A program made the position numbers and the translations under genes. Of a stretch of 64,000 nucleotides of DNA, positions 42,134-51,100 are shown piece after piece. Origin of the DNA: Streptomyces sp. T12. Its GTDB lineage: Bacteria > Actinomycetota > Actinomycetes > Streptomycetales > Streptomycetaceae. Each line of letters starts with the position of its first letter. Within the stretch, counting starts at the first letter, position 1. The stretch spans positions 7,848,501 through 7,912,500 of the forward strand of contig NZ_CP117866.1 of the NCBI RefSeq assembly GCF_028736035.1, in the 5' to 3' direction. The notes beneath the pieces are model-generated. The model searched no databases and was not told the DNA's origin. It saw only the letters and a list, made by a program, of their open reading frames with translations.

Positions 42134-42799
42134 TCAGAAGAAGTAACTGACCAGGAACGACACCCCGGCCCCGACCAGCCCCACCCCGATCATCCCGATC
42201 ACGACTGACCGCGTCCTTCCCCGCCCCGCCGCCTCCCACGCAGCGTCGAACGAGATACGGCTCCGCCCGAACGGCGCGAACCCGGTGGCGACGCAGAAGA
42301 CGCCGAGCCCCGTGAGGACCCAGCCACCGAAGAAGGCGCCGAACCAGCGCCAGGCCCGGTCCATCCCGGTCTGTACGTACTCGGCATCCATCGCGCCCGC
42401 CGCTGTCGGCGGGTCGGTCTGCTGCACCGCCAACTCGGCGCCCTGCGCGTACCGTTTCCTGACCTGCACCGCCGCATGGGCGTCCGTACTCTTGCCGTCC
42501 TCGGAGAGGAAGGTGCCCTCGCAGCGGACCGGCCGGCGGTTCTTACGGCTGCTGCGGGAGGCGTTGCTCGGGTAACTCACCTCGCACTGCTGCACCGTCA
42601 GGGTGCCGCGCGTGCCCGCCCAACCCGCGGCGTACGCCCCCTCGTACGCGCCGAATACGCTCAGGACGAGCCCCGCGAGCAGAAACACCAAGCCGCCCGC
42701 CCGCCCGAGGCGCCCGAAGGCTCCGCCGACGAGGCCGGTGAGACCGGTGAGGGGATGGTCGACGCCTGTGCCGCTTCCTGTGCCTTGCGTCCGAGCCAT
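42134..42799 (-). CDS. Cys-pair membrane protein, paralogue 5
   Basis: Starting at the ATG at 42799 (GGAAGGA 9 bases upstream) the protein has 221 residues. A first helix at about 30-52 is followed by RGTLTVQQCEVSYPSNASRS and PVRCEGTFLSEDGKSTDAHA, the family loop with two cysteines. Helices follow at about 135-160 and 190-215. The loop is the best match to the proteins at 7.2 and 16.0 kb. It is divergent from the family A gene at 42864. Function is unknown. Confidence 0.75.
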   Translation of the reverse strand: MARTQGTGSGTGVDHPLTGLTGLVGGAFGRLGRAGGLVFLLAGLVLSVFGAYEGAYAAGWAGTRGTLTVQQCEVSYPSNASRSSRKNRRPVRCEGTFLSEDGKSTDAHAAVQVRKRYAQGAELAVQQTDPPTAAGAMDAEYVQTGMDRAWRWFGAFFGGWVLTGLGVFCVATGFAPFGRSRISFDAAWEAAGRGRTRSVVIGMIGVGLVGAGVSFLVSYFF

Positions 42800-42863
42800 G
42801 GCGGTGGGTCCTTCCACGTGTGACGGGGAGATACTTCAGTCGTCGAGAGTCGAGGAGAAGCGA

Positions 42864-43292
42864 ATGACCAGGAAACCCGAGAACTCACCCAACCCGCACG
42901 GCCCTTCGCAGGAACGCGGTGTGATCGACGAGGCACTCGAACCGGACCAGATCCGTTCCCTGAACTCCGCCCTGCGCAAGCTGTCCGAAACCGAAGGCGC
43001 CGGCAAGGAGATGCAGGAGGCGGCCAAGAAGCTGCTCTCCGGCCGCCTCGCCCTGCGCGACGCCCTGGACGACCCTGCCGTGTCACGCGCTCTGGGCGGA
43101 GGCATGGCGTCCCTGCGCGGCCAGTGGGAGTCGCTGTCGGAGGAGCAGCGCGATCAGGTCAGGCACGGCGAGCCGCTGTCCGGCGGTGGCCCCTCCTCCG
43201 ACCCGTCCGAGCCGAAGCGGCCGCAGGGCGCGAGCTCGCAGTCCGGGAAGAAGAACCAGGGGCGGCACAGCGGCGGGTTCTCGCTGTACTGA
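42864..43292 (+). CDS. Small acidic ESX-associated protein, family A copy 3
   Basis: The ATG at 42864 has GAGGAG 6 bases upstream. The 142-residue protein contains the family core GKEMQEAAKKLLSGRLALRD and ends in RHSGGFSLY. The C-terminal 45 residues are Ser/Gly/Pro/Lys-rich and probably unstructured. The three copies in the window (10.1, 11.9 and 42.9 kb) all neighbour ESX substrates or Cys-pair membrane proteins. Together they define a small family with no known function. Confidence 0.7.
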   Translation: MTRKPENSPNPHGPSQERGVIDEALEPDQIRSLNSALRKLSETEGAGKEMQEAAKKLLSGRLALRDALDDPAVSRALGGGMASLRGQWESLSEEQRDQVRHGEPLSGGGPSSDPSEPKRPQGASSQSGKKNQGRHSGGFSLY

Positions 43293-43333
43293 TCACGCCC
43301 GTGCCGTACGTTCACGCCCGCGCCGTACGTGTG

Positions 43334-43639
43334 TCATGACTGGCGCTGCTTCCGGTACAGCTCGATGGCCGCCTCGGTCGGGTAGTTGGGGACGGTGACG
43401 GTCTCGCCGGTGTCCTTGGCGACCACGATCTTGCTGCCGCCGGGCGGAGCGGGCTGCGGCCGCCCGGCGGCGTCCGTGACCGCCGGGAACACCGCGTACA
43501 CCAGGTATCCGATGTCGAACTCCGCCACGCGCAGCTCGGCCGGAGTGCCGTCCGGCAGCTCGGGCTGCGCATAGCGGCTGCGCACGATGGCGAGAGCCTG
43601 CTCGGACGTGGTGGGCGGGGCGGGGTGGTCCGAGGTCAC
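43334..43639 (-). CDS. YrhB/Imm35-like small protein
   Basis: The 101-residue protein begins at a GTG with AGGAGA 8 bases upstream. TSEQALAIVRSRYAQPELPD, VAEFDIGYLVYAVFP and ETVTVPNYPTEAAIELYRKQ match the N-terminal 95 residues of the following gene's kind (EQALAIADRWLNP, MQEFDLGWVVWAAPA, ELTVWPSVPVDEVVQMYRQK). This small alpha/beta fold occurs in immunity-type proteins (YrhB/Imm35 class). It lies 33 bases downstream of the 442-residue SUKH-4 gene, so the same module exists here both alone and fused. Confidence 0.68.
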   Translation of the reverse strand: MTSDHPAPPTTSEQALAIVRSRYAQPELPDGTPAELRVAEFDIGYLVYAVFPAVTDAAGRPQPAPPGGSKIVVAKDTGETVTVPNYPTEAAIELYRKQRQS

Positions 43640-43672
43640 CGATCGCTCTCCTTGTCGCCTCGGCCGTCTCGG

Positions 43673-45001
43673 TCAGAACAGCCCGTGCCACATCTGCTCG
43701 ACGATCAGCGACCACCAGGTGTCCGCGTTGCTCAGCGCGGACGCGTCGACGGCCGCCAACTGCTCCTGCAGCGCCGCCACTTCCGCACCGGCCGCGACCG
43801 CATCCAGGCCCTGCATCCGCTGCCGTGAGGTGGCGAGCAGAGCCAGGGAGCGGGCGAAGGCGGCGACCGAGAAGTTGACGTATCGAGCCACGGCGGTGAC
43901 CGGGTCCACCGCCCAGAGCGCACCGAGGCCGTCCGGCTGCCCCGACCCCGGCTGACACTGCACCGCGATGACCGCGACGCCGTCGAAGCCGATCCGGACC
44001 AGGTACGACAGGGCGCCGATCTTCTCCTCGCCTGCCGGGCTGCGGCGCTCGCGCAGATTCGTGGCGACATCGGTGAACAGGCCGCCGGCCGGAGGCGCGT
44101 CGGGCCGGTCGGCGGTGAAGAAGAGCGGGAGGTCGGCGGGGAGCCCTGCCCAGGTGAGCGTCGCCTTGGCGGCCTCGGGCAGCGGGCGGTCGGCGATGTC
44201 GTCGGCATCGAAGCGACGTACACCGTCCTCGCCGAACACATCGACAAGGTGCCGGCCGAGCGCCACGTCACGCATCGGCTCAGCCGGAGTCACCTGCGCG
44301 GGAACCGGGACGCGGTGCGGACGGGGCGGCGGCTGCTGGCCGGCCATCCGGTGCATCGTCTCGACCTGCTCGACCAGCGCCGCGACGCCCTCCGCACGCA
44401 CCTCGGGACGGGCCCCGTACGACTGCGTGCAGGAGAGCTGCGCGTTGCGGAAGGTGTTGAGCAGCTCGGCCGTGTAGCCGCCGGGGAGCAGGCTGGGGCG
44501 CAGGTCGGTGTGGACGGCCACGACATTGTCGGCGGGTACGTTCATCCGCCGCAGCTCCCCCCACGCCTGGTACTCGGCGGGGGGCAGTCCCGGGGTGGAG
44601 GTGCGGAAGAGGGTGGTCTCCTCGCCGTTCGCCGGGTCCACGTAAGTGAAGACGGCGGTGTTGCCGGGCCCGGTCACCGGACGGGCGGCACCGTCGGCCG
44701 TGCCCGCGCCCGGTGCCGCACCGTGCTTCTGCCGGTACATCTGCACGACCTCGTCGACCGGCACCGACGGCCAGACCGTCAGCTCGCCGCTGCGGCGGTC
44801 CACGACCCCGCACGCGTCGCCGATCTCGGCAGGCGGCCGCCGCTCCCCGGTCTCCGGGTCACGCTCGGGCTGCGCGGGCGCCGCCCACACGACCCAGCCC
44901 AGGTCGAACTCCTGCATCCGGACCTCGCGGCGCGGTTCCGCGGAGCCTTCCGGGTTGAGCCAACGGTCGGCGATGGCGAGCGCCTGCTCCTGGCTGGTCA
45001 C
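43673..45001 (-). CDS. Three-module protein: YrhB-like, deaminase-like (Cys-less) and SUKH-4
   Basis: The 442-residue protein starts at a GTG with AAGGAG 9 bases upstream. Residues 1-95 are YrhB/Imm35-like. Residues about 115-200 (YQAWGELRRMNVPADNVVAV then HTDLRPSLLPGGYTAELLN) resemble actinobacterial nucleotide-deaminase-type domains, which to my memory usually have PC..PG.YC at this place. Here S170 and T177 replace the cysteines, so zinc binding is unlikely. Residues about 245-442 form a SUKH-4 domain (LPEAAKATLTWAGLPADLPL, IGALSYLVRIGFDGVAVIAV, FVNF-type end). It is followed by the YrhB-like gene and preceded by the stand-alone NTPase gene. It may be an immunity protein built on a dead deaminase decoy; this is inference. 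Confidence 0.68.
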   Translation of the reverse strand: MTSQEQALAIADRWLNPEGSAEPRREVRMQEFDLGWVVWAAPAQPERDPETGERRPPAEIGDACGVVDRRSGELTVWPSVPVDEVVQMYRQKHGAAPGAGTADGAARPVTGPGNTAVFTYVDPANGEETTLFRTSTPGLPPAEYQAWGELRRMNVPADNVVAVHTDLRPSLLPGGYTAELLNTFRNAQLSCTQSYGARPEVRAEGVAALVEQVETMHRMAGQQPPPRPHRVPVPAQVTPAEPMRDVALGRHLVDVFGEDGVRRFDADDIADRPLPEAAKATLTWAGLPADLPLFFTADRPDAPPAGGLFTDVATNLRERRSPAGEEKIGALSYLVRIGFDGVAVIAVQCQPGSGQPDGLGALWAVDPVTAVARYVNFSVAAFARSLALLATSRQRMQGLDAVAAGAEVAALQEQLAAVDASALSNADTWWSLIVEQMWHGLF

Positions 45002-45094
45002 GGGGAGGCTCCTTCGGAGTGGTCGGTCGGGAAAGGGCGTGGAAAGAGGGGCTGACCTGCGGTGCAGGCATCCACGAGGCGGTCGTGCACGTTC

Positions 45095-47077
45095 CTACGA
45101 GGCTATCGCCGCGCCCGCCCCGCGAATACGGAGGGCCTTCGCCCCACGCTCGGTGGCGAGCAGGAGGATGCCGTCGGGGGACAGGTCGGCCGCGGTGAAG
45201 GGTGTGTCGGAGACCAGCGCGGCCACGACCTGCTGATCCGCCCGGTCCCAGACACGCAGGTAGTCGGCACCGCGACTCAGGCCCAGCGGGGCGGCAGCAC
45301 GTTCCTCCTCCGCGGGGCGAAGAATCCGCTCGGGATCGGGGTCGCCGAGGTGATCACCCTGTACGAGGCCATGGATGAGCACCGCGGAACCGGACTCCTC
45401 GCCGGGCGCACCGACCGGCCGGGCACCAGGCGTGCCCGCGGGGACGACCAGCACGGCGACCGGGGTGGCAGCCCCGTCGGGGCCAGGCAGGCTGCCCACG
45501 GTCACGGCGCTGACGCCGGGCAGGGACAGGCTCCACAGCGTCTGCCACGGCAGCTCCAGCCCGAGCCGCCGGCGTATCGCCTCGGCGTACTCGGGCAGGC
45601 CGTCCTCGACGAACGCGGTCTCCAGCAGGGCGGCACGCATGGTGGTGGGCGCCTGGGTACGGGTCAGCAGGGGCGCCGTACGCAGGTACGTACGGGCCGG
45701 TGCGCCCAGCTCCTCAGCCGGTACGGCCTCGACGGCGGCGCGCAGGGACACCGGGTCGGCGTGGACGAACAGCCCGGGATCCGTGAGGAGTTGGGGAAGG
45801 AGCCCGGCCTCCAGGGTGTGGCCGGCGATGTGGTCGCGCACATAGGGGTCGGCCTTGCTCCAGTCCTGCTCCGGCACGGCCTCCAGCAGGGCCATCGCGA
45901 TCTGCGTCTGAGCGGCGGCGACGCTCGGCAGTCCGGCGCGGATCTCGTCAGCCAGGGCCGGGTGCAGCAGCCGTAGCAGTGTCCGTCCCTCAACCCTCTG
46001 GTCGCCGCCTCCCTGCTCGTCGCCGTCTGCCCCGGCCGCCACCTCTTCCGCGTCCTGTTCCTCGGGCTGCACGAACGGCCCGGCGAGCAGCATCCCGCCC
46101 GCGATGGCCTGGCTCATGTCCTGCCCGGCGACCGCGCTCGCCAGCCGAGCCCACAGCTGGACCGGTATGCCGTCGGCCTCGGCCAGGGCAAGCGGTGCCA
46201 GCAGGAGCCGCAGCGTCTGCGAGTCGGAACCGAGCCGCCTGGCGTGCAGGTCCAGGGCCTCACCGACGGACGTCGGCAGGAACCTCTCGTCAGCCGGGTC
46301 GAAGCCCTCGGGGGCCATCAGGATGCAGTTGACGGCGAGTTGGACGACCAGCGGACTGGTCCGGGCCCGGCGGCCGATGGCCGCTCCCAGGGCGAGGCGG
46401 GCGGCGGGGTCGACGGTGAACGGCAGCTCGGGTGCTCCGAACTCCGGGTTCAGCGCAGCCTGCGCGTGCAACACCACGCCCTCGGGGTCGGCCCATCCCG
46501 GCTCGTCGAGATCGATGACCTGCACGGCGCCGGACGGCAGCCCCTCGGCCAGCTCGGCGGCCAGCGGACGCGGCACCTCGGCCAGCAGCCGGACCGTCTC
46601 GGTGGCGGCCAGCGGGGCGAGCACCTGCCGTACGAGACGTGCGGGCTCGCCCGCGGCCCGGACCGGACCGGCGCGGTCGACGTCCGGTACGACGACGGTC
46701 ACGGGCTCGTCGAGTGCGGCCAGCTCGGCGTACACGCCCTCGATGCTGGTGGCGTTCAGGTCGTAGTGGTCGGCGAGCAGCCACAGAACCTGGGCCGCGG
46801 TCAAACCCTCAGCGGCCGGTACCGCCGGGGCCGGCAGCTCCGGCGGTACCGTCGACGGATCCATCTCGTCCAGCGGCAGCTGCTTGCGGTACTCCGGCTC
46901 GCACAGCATCAAGAACCCGGTGAGCAGCCGCGAACGCCCGCTGCCGGAACCGCCGGTGACCACGACCACGCGCGGAGCGCCGGGCGCGGCCCCGCGCCAT
47001 GCGGCAAGCGCACGCAGGGCGGCGGTCCGGCCGCCTATGTGGGGGTGCGGTGCGTAGTCCTCGGTCGAGCCGGTCAT
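45095..47077 (-). CDS. Stand-alone STAND-like NTPase with WD-like C-terminus
   Basis: The 660-residue protein begins at an ATG with GGAGGA upstream. The P-loop is GGSGSGRS (42-49) with R48 in place of Lys. The Walker B segment VVVPDVDRAG keeps D132 and D134. Then follow a helical middle (VRDHIAGHTLEAGLLPQLLT, LELPWQTLWSLSLPG) and a short WD-like end (DYLRVWDRADQQVVAALVSD, DLSPDGILLLATERGAKALR). Unlike the array proteins it has no SUKH-4 domain; a separate SUKH-4 gene follows directly. The two genes together equal one array protein, which supports a functional link. Two fragments of a paralogue flank the array. Confidence 0.8.
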   Translation of the reverse strand: MTGSTEDYAPHPHIGGRTAALRALAAWRGAAPGAPRVVVVTGGSGSGRSRLLTGFLMLCEPEYRKQLPLDEMDPSTVPPELPAPAVPAAEGLTAAQVLWLLADHYDLNATSIEGVYAELAALDEPVTVVVPDVDRAGPVRAAGEPARLVRQVLAPLAATETVRLLAEVPRPLAAELAEGLPSGAVQVIDLDEPGWADPEGVVLHAQAALNPEFGAPELPFTVDPAARLALGAAIGRRARTSPLVVQLAVNCILMAPEGFDPADERFLPTSVGEALDLHARRLGSDSQTLRLLLAPLALAEADGIPVQLWARLASAVAGQDMSQAIAGGMLLAGPFVQPEEQDAEEVAAGADGDEQGGGDQRVEGRTLLRLLHPALADEIRAGLPSVAAAQTQIAMALLEAVPEQDWSKADPYVRDHIAGHTLEAGLLPQLLTDPGLFVHADPVSLRAAVEAVPAEELGAPARTYLRTAPLLTRTQAPTTMRAALLETAFVEDGLPEYAEAIRRRLGLELPWQTLWSLSLPGVSAVTVGSLPGPDGAATPVAVLVVPAGTPGARPVGAPGEESGSAVLIHGLVQGDHLGDPDPERILRPAEEERAAAPLGLSRGADYLRVWDRADQQVVAALVSDTPFTAADLSPDGILLLATERGAKALRIRGAGAAIAS

Positions 47078-47203
47078 GGGTCCCCGTCCTCCGCCATCGC
47101 GGACGCCTACTCGTACGACCCTGATCTTAGGCGCCGAGCCAGGCCCTGGGGCGAGTGGAACGGCCCCGTCGCAGACGCGGAGGACGCAACCCCCGAAGGC
47201 GAC

Positions 47204-47521
47204 CTACTCGGCCGCCACCCCACCGTTGTGCGGAGCCGGCTCCAGATCGAACTCCCCGTCCCGCGCCCCGAGTACGAACGCCCGCCACTCCGCCTCGGTG
47301 TACCGCAGCACGGTGCCGGGATCCAGGGACGACCGCATGGCCACCGCCCCCTCCGGCAGGTACGCGATCTCGACCCGCTCCTCGTGCGCCTCGGTACCGG
47401 GCGCGCAGTGCCACTCGACTCCGGAGATGTCGAGGGCGTACAGCTCGTCCCGCTCCCGCTCCTTGCGCGCCTTGGTGTCCTCGGCCTGAGTCCCGACCTC
47501 GTTGTCCCGTGCCTCGGTCAT
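47204..47521 (-). CDS. DUF397-type protein
   Basis: From the ATG at 47521 (GAGG 8 bases upstream) the protein has 105 residues. The C-terminal part is the actinobacterial DUF397 pattern: GVEWHCAPG, VEIAYLPEGAVAMRSSLDPG, RYTEAEWRAFVLGARDGEFD. Many DUF397 proteins are small partners of XRE-type regulators or of membrane-linked signalling proteins. No regulator gene is adjacent here. The N-terminal 35 residues are charged and probably flexible. It sits between the NTPase and the WXG100-like gene beside eccC. Confidence 0.82.
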   Translation of the reverse strand: MTEARDNEVGTQAEDTKARKERERDELYALDISGVEWHCAPGTEAHEERVEIAYLPEGAVAMRSSLDPGTVLRYTEAEWRAFVLGARDGEFDLEPAPHNGGVAAE

Positions 47522-47605
47522 GCTGCTGGGCCTCTTCCTGACGTGCGAACGAAGTGTGCGTCTCACCCTACTGGCGTGGGTGGGCCGCCACATGTGCGTT
47601 GCAGA

Positions 47606-48007
47606 TCAGGTGGTCGACCGGGTGTGGATCGTGCCCTGCGCGACCCCGGGCGGAAGCTCCACCTGGCCGTCGTACTCCGACATCGTCTTCTTCCAGATGG
47701 CGTCCTGCTCGGCCTCGTTCAGCTTGTGCGCCACGCCCATCTTGGTGAAGGCGACGCCCATGCCGGCGATGCGTTCCGCGAGGCTGCCCATCGAGTCGTA
47801 CATGCCGTCGCGCAGGCCCTCGTAGACGACGCCGAACTTCTCGCCGATGTCGTCGTCACCCCACGGCGGGGTGTCACCCTTCTCAAGGCCGGTCAGTCCG
47901 GTCTTCAGCTTGGTCACGGCCTTGGAGAACTCCAGGCCGACATTGAACATGGCGAATCCCTCGGTCTTCAGTACCTCAGGATCGGAGTCCATGTAGTCCG
48001 ACGGCAC
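47606..48007 (-). CDS. WXG100-like ESX protein next to eccC
   Basis: The GTG at 48007 is preferred because GGGGGGCAGTT precedes it; an ATG at 47992 is the other option. The 133-residue helical protein has the hairpin turn PPWGDDDIGEKFGVVYEG, then RDGMYDSMGSLAERI, and is clearly paralogous to the protein at 8.6 kb. The turn is W-G-D, not a strict WxG. It lies about 130 bases upstream of the eccC stop, on the same strand as eccC, the usual place for an Esx-type substrate or partner. Expected to be exported by the EccC/EccD machine. Confidence 0.77.
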   Translation of the reverse strand: MPSDYMDSDPEVLKTEGFAMFNVGLEFSKAVTKLKTGLTGLEKGDTPPWGDDDIGEKFGVVYEGLRDGMYDSMGSLAERIAGMGVAFTKMGVAHKLNEAEQDAIWKKTMSEYDGQVELPPGVAQGTIHTRSTT

Positions 48008-48137
48008 AACTGCCCCCCGTGGCTCGTCATTTCTGTCGTGACTCCACCTTAACGGCGCGCACACGGGCAACGAAGAGGGGCGGCACCCTCGCGGGTACCG
48101 CCCCTCCTGCTCAACCGACTGTCCGACCGACCGTTCC

Positions 48138-51100
48138 TCAGAACCGGTTCGGCAGCCACCCCGTCTGGATCAGCTGCCCACCGCGGCGGCGCGTGTGGAA
48201 GTACCCACGGCCGGGCGGCAGTTGCGTCGCCGTGATGTTGCCGAGCAGTGCACCCTCGGCCCGGTCGCCGGAGAGCACGAGGCCCTGGGCGCCGAGTTCA
48301 CGCATCCGCTGCATCACCGGCTCGTAGAGCGACCGGCTCGCACCGCCCGAGGAGCGCGCAATGATGATGCGCAGGCCGACGTCACGGGCGAACGGCAGGT
48401 ACTCCAGGAGCGGGGCCAGCGGGTTCACGCCGGTCGCCACCAGGTCGTAGTCGTCGACGATGACGAACGCGTCCGGGCTGCTGTACCAACTGCGGTTGCG
48501 CAGCTGCTCGGGCGTGACGTCCGGGCCCGGCATACGGCGGCTGAGCGAGCCGGCCAGGCCCTCCAGCGTCTCCGAGAGAGCCGGCGCCGAGGCGCAGTAG
48601 CGCGACAGGTGCGTCTCCGGGACGCCCTCCAGGTGGGCGCGCCGGTAGTCACCCATGACGATCTTCGCCTGGTCCGGCGTGTAGCGCTCGCAGATCTGCT
48701 TGATGAGCAGCCGCAGCATCGCGGACTTACCGGACTCGCTCTCACCGAACACGATGAAGTGCGGGTCCGTCTCGAAGTCGACGAAGACCGGCGAGAGCGA
48801 CGACTCGTCGATGCCGATGGCGACACCGCGGTCGGGGTGCTCGAAGCCCTTGGGCAGCCGGTCCGACGGCAGCATCGTGGGCAGCAGCCGTACGGCCGGG
48901 GCGTGGTTGCCCTGCCAGTTGTCGTTGATGCCGCGGATGAGGATCCCCGTCGCCTCGGACAGGTCCTCGGTCTCCGAGGAGCCGTCGACGCGCGGCAGCG
49001 CCGCCATGAAGTGCAGCTTGTCCTGGGTCAGACCGCGGCCCGGGACGGTGGCGGGGACGTTCTGCGCGACCTTGCGGTCGATCTCCGACTCCGTCGGGTC
49101 ACCGAGGCGCAGCTCGATACGGTTCTGCAGCATGTCCTTGAGCGCGGGCCGCACTTCGGTGTAGCGGCTCGCCGTCAGGATCACGTGCACACCGAAGCCG
49201 AGGCCGCGCGTCGCGATCTCCGTGACGGTGGACTCGAGCATCTCGTAGTCCGTCTTGAAGGTGGCCCAGCCGTCGATGACGAGGAACACGTCACCCCAGG
49301 CCTGGTCCGGCAGCTGGCCGGCGTTCCGGCGCTGACGGTAGGTCTGGATCGAGTCGACGTTGTTCGCGCGGAAGTACTCCTCGCGCGCGTTCAGGATGCC
49401 CTCGACCTCGCTGACCGTACGGCGCACTTTCTCGGCGTCGAGACGGTTGGCGACCCCGCCGACGTGCGCCAGCTCCTCCATCGAGATCAGACCGCCACCA
49501 CCGAAGTCCAGGCAGTAGAACTGCACTTCGGAGGGGGTGTGGGTCAGCGCGAACGACGAGATGAGCGTGCGCAGAAGCGTCGACTTGCCGGACTGCGGAC
49601 CACCGACGAACAGACCGTGACCGGCACCGCCCGCGAAGTCCCGGTACAGCACGTCACGCCGCTGCTCGAACGGCTTGTCCACCAGACCGACCGGCACGTT
49701 GAGCCGGCCGAGCGCCGTGTAGTCGGGCGCGGTCAGGCCGCGGTCCTGGCTGACGGCGAGCTGGGGGAGCAGCTGCTCCAGGGAGGGCGCCTCCTCCAGC
49801 GGGGGCAGCCACACCTGGTGGGCGGGCGGGCCCTGGTTGATCATCCGGCTGACGAGGACGTCCAGGACGGTGTCGGCGAGCGCGTCGTCCACCCGGTTGT
49901 CGGGCTCCGGCTCCTCGATCACCGGCTGCGGGGGCAGCGCCACGTGCTCCGCCGAGAACAGCGCGGGCCGCAGCTGCGTCGAGCGGTGCACCCGGGACGG
50001 GCCCTCGCCGTGGTACGGCCCCGACACGTACGCCGCCTTGAAGCGGACCATGGTGTCGGTGTCGTACCGCAGGTAACCGGAACCGGGGATCGACGGCAGG
50101 TGGTAGGCGTCCGGGACACCGATCGCCGTACGGGACTCGGCGGCGGAGAAGGTCCGCAGACCGATCCGGTACGACAGGTAGGTGTCCAGGCCGCGCAGCT
50201 TGCCCTCTTCCAGGCGCTGCGACGCCAGGAGCAGGTGGACACCCAGCGAACGGCCGATACGACCGATCTGGATGAACATGTCGATGAAGTCCGGCTTGGC
50301 CGTGAGGAGTTCGGAGAACTCGTCGAGCACGATCACCAGCGAGGCCATCGGCTCCAGCGCGGCGCCCGCCGCCCGGGCCTTCTCGTAGTCGTGCAGGTTG
50401 GCGTAGTTGCCGGCCGAGCGCAGCAGCTCCTGACGGCGCTGCGTCTCACCCATGATCGAGTCACGCATACGGTCGACGAGGGTGAGGTCGTCCGCGAGGT
50501 TGGTGATGACGGCCGCGGTGTGCGGCATGTCCGCCATGCCCGCGAAGGTCGCACCACCCTTGAAGTCCGCGAGGATGAAGTTCAGCGTCTCCGAGGAGTG
50601 CGTCACCGCGAGACCGAGCACCAGCGTGCGCAGCACCTCGGACTTACCGGAACCGGTGGCGCCGACGCACAGACCGTGCGGGCCCATGCCCTCCTGCGAG
50701 GCCTCCTTGAGGTCCAGCATGACCGGCTCGCCGTTCTCGCCGACACCGATCGGCACCCGCAGCCGCTCGTGCAGCGTGCGCGGACGCCAGGTGCGGGAGA
50801 CGTCGACGGTGCCCGCGTCGCCGATGCCCATGAGGTCGGTGAAGTCCAGGTTGGACAGGAGGGGTTCGCCCTCCTCCGCGGAGCCGACCCGGAAGGGGGC
50901 GAGCTGCCGCGCCAGGGACTCGGCCTGCGCCGGGTTCAGCAGGTCGGGCCTGCCGGTGTACGCGGACTCGTGGCCGACGAACAGCTGCATCCGGTCCGGC
51001 TTCACATAGGCCGTCAGACCGGCGCGCAGCTCCTCCTCCAGCTCGCCAGGGGAGATCTCCAGGAAGGTGACGCCCTGGAGGCCTTCGCTGCTGGCGAGTT

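Noticed and set aside
42864..43292. A longer start for the family A gene, 229 residues from 42603
   Set aside because: The extension overlaps the divergent membrane-protein gene and has no conserved residues; the ATG at 42864 has a strong GAGGAG site.
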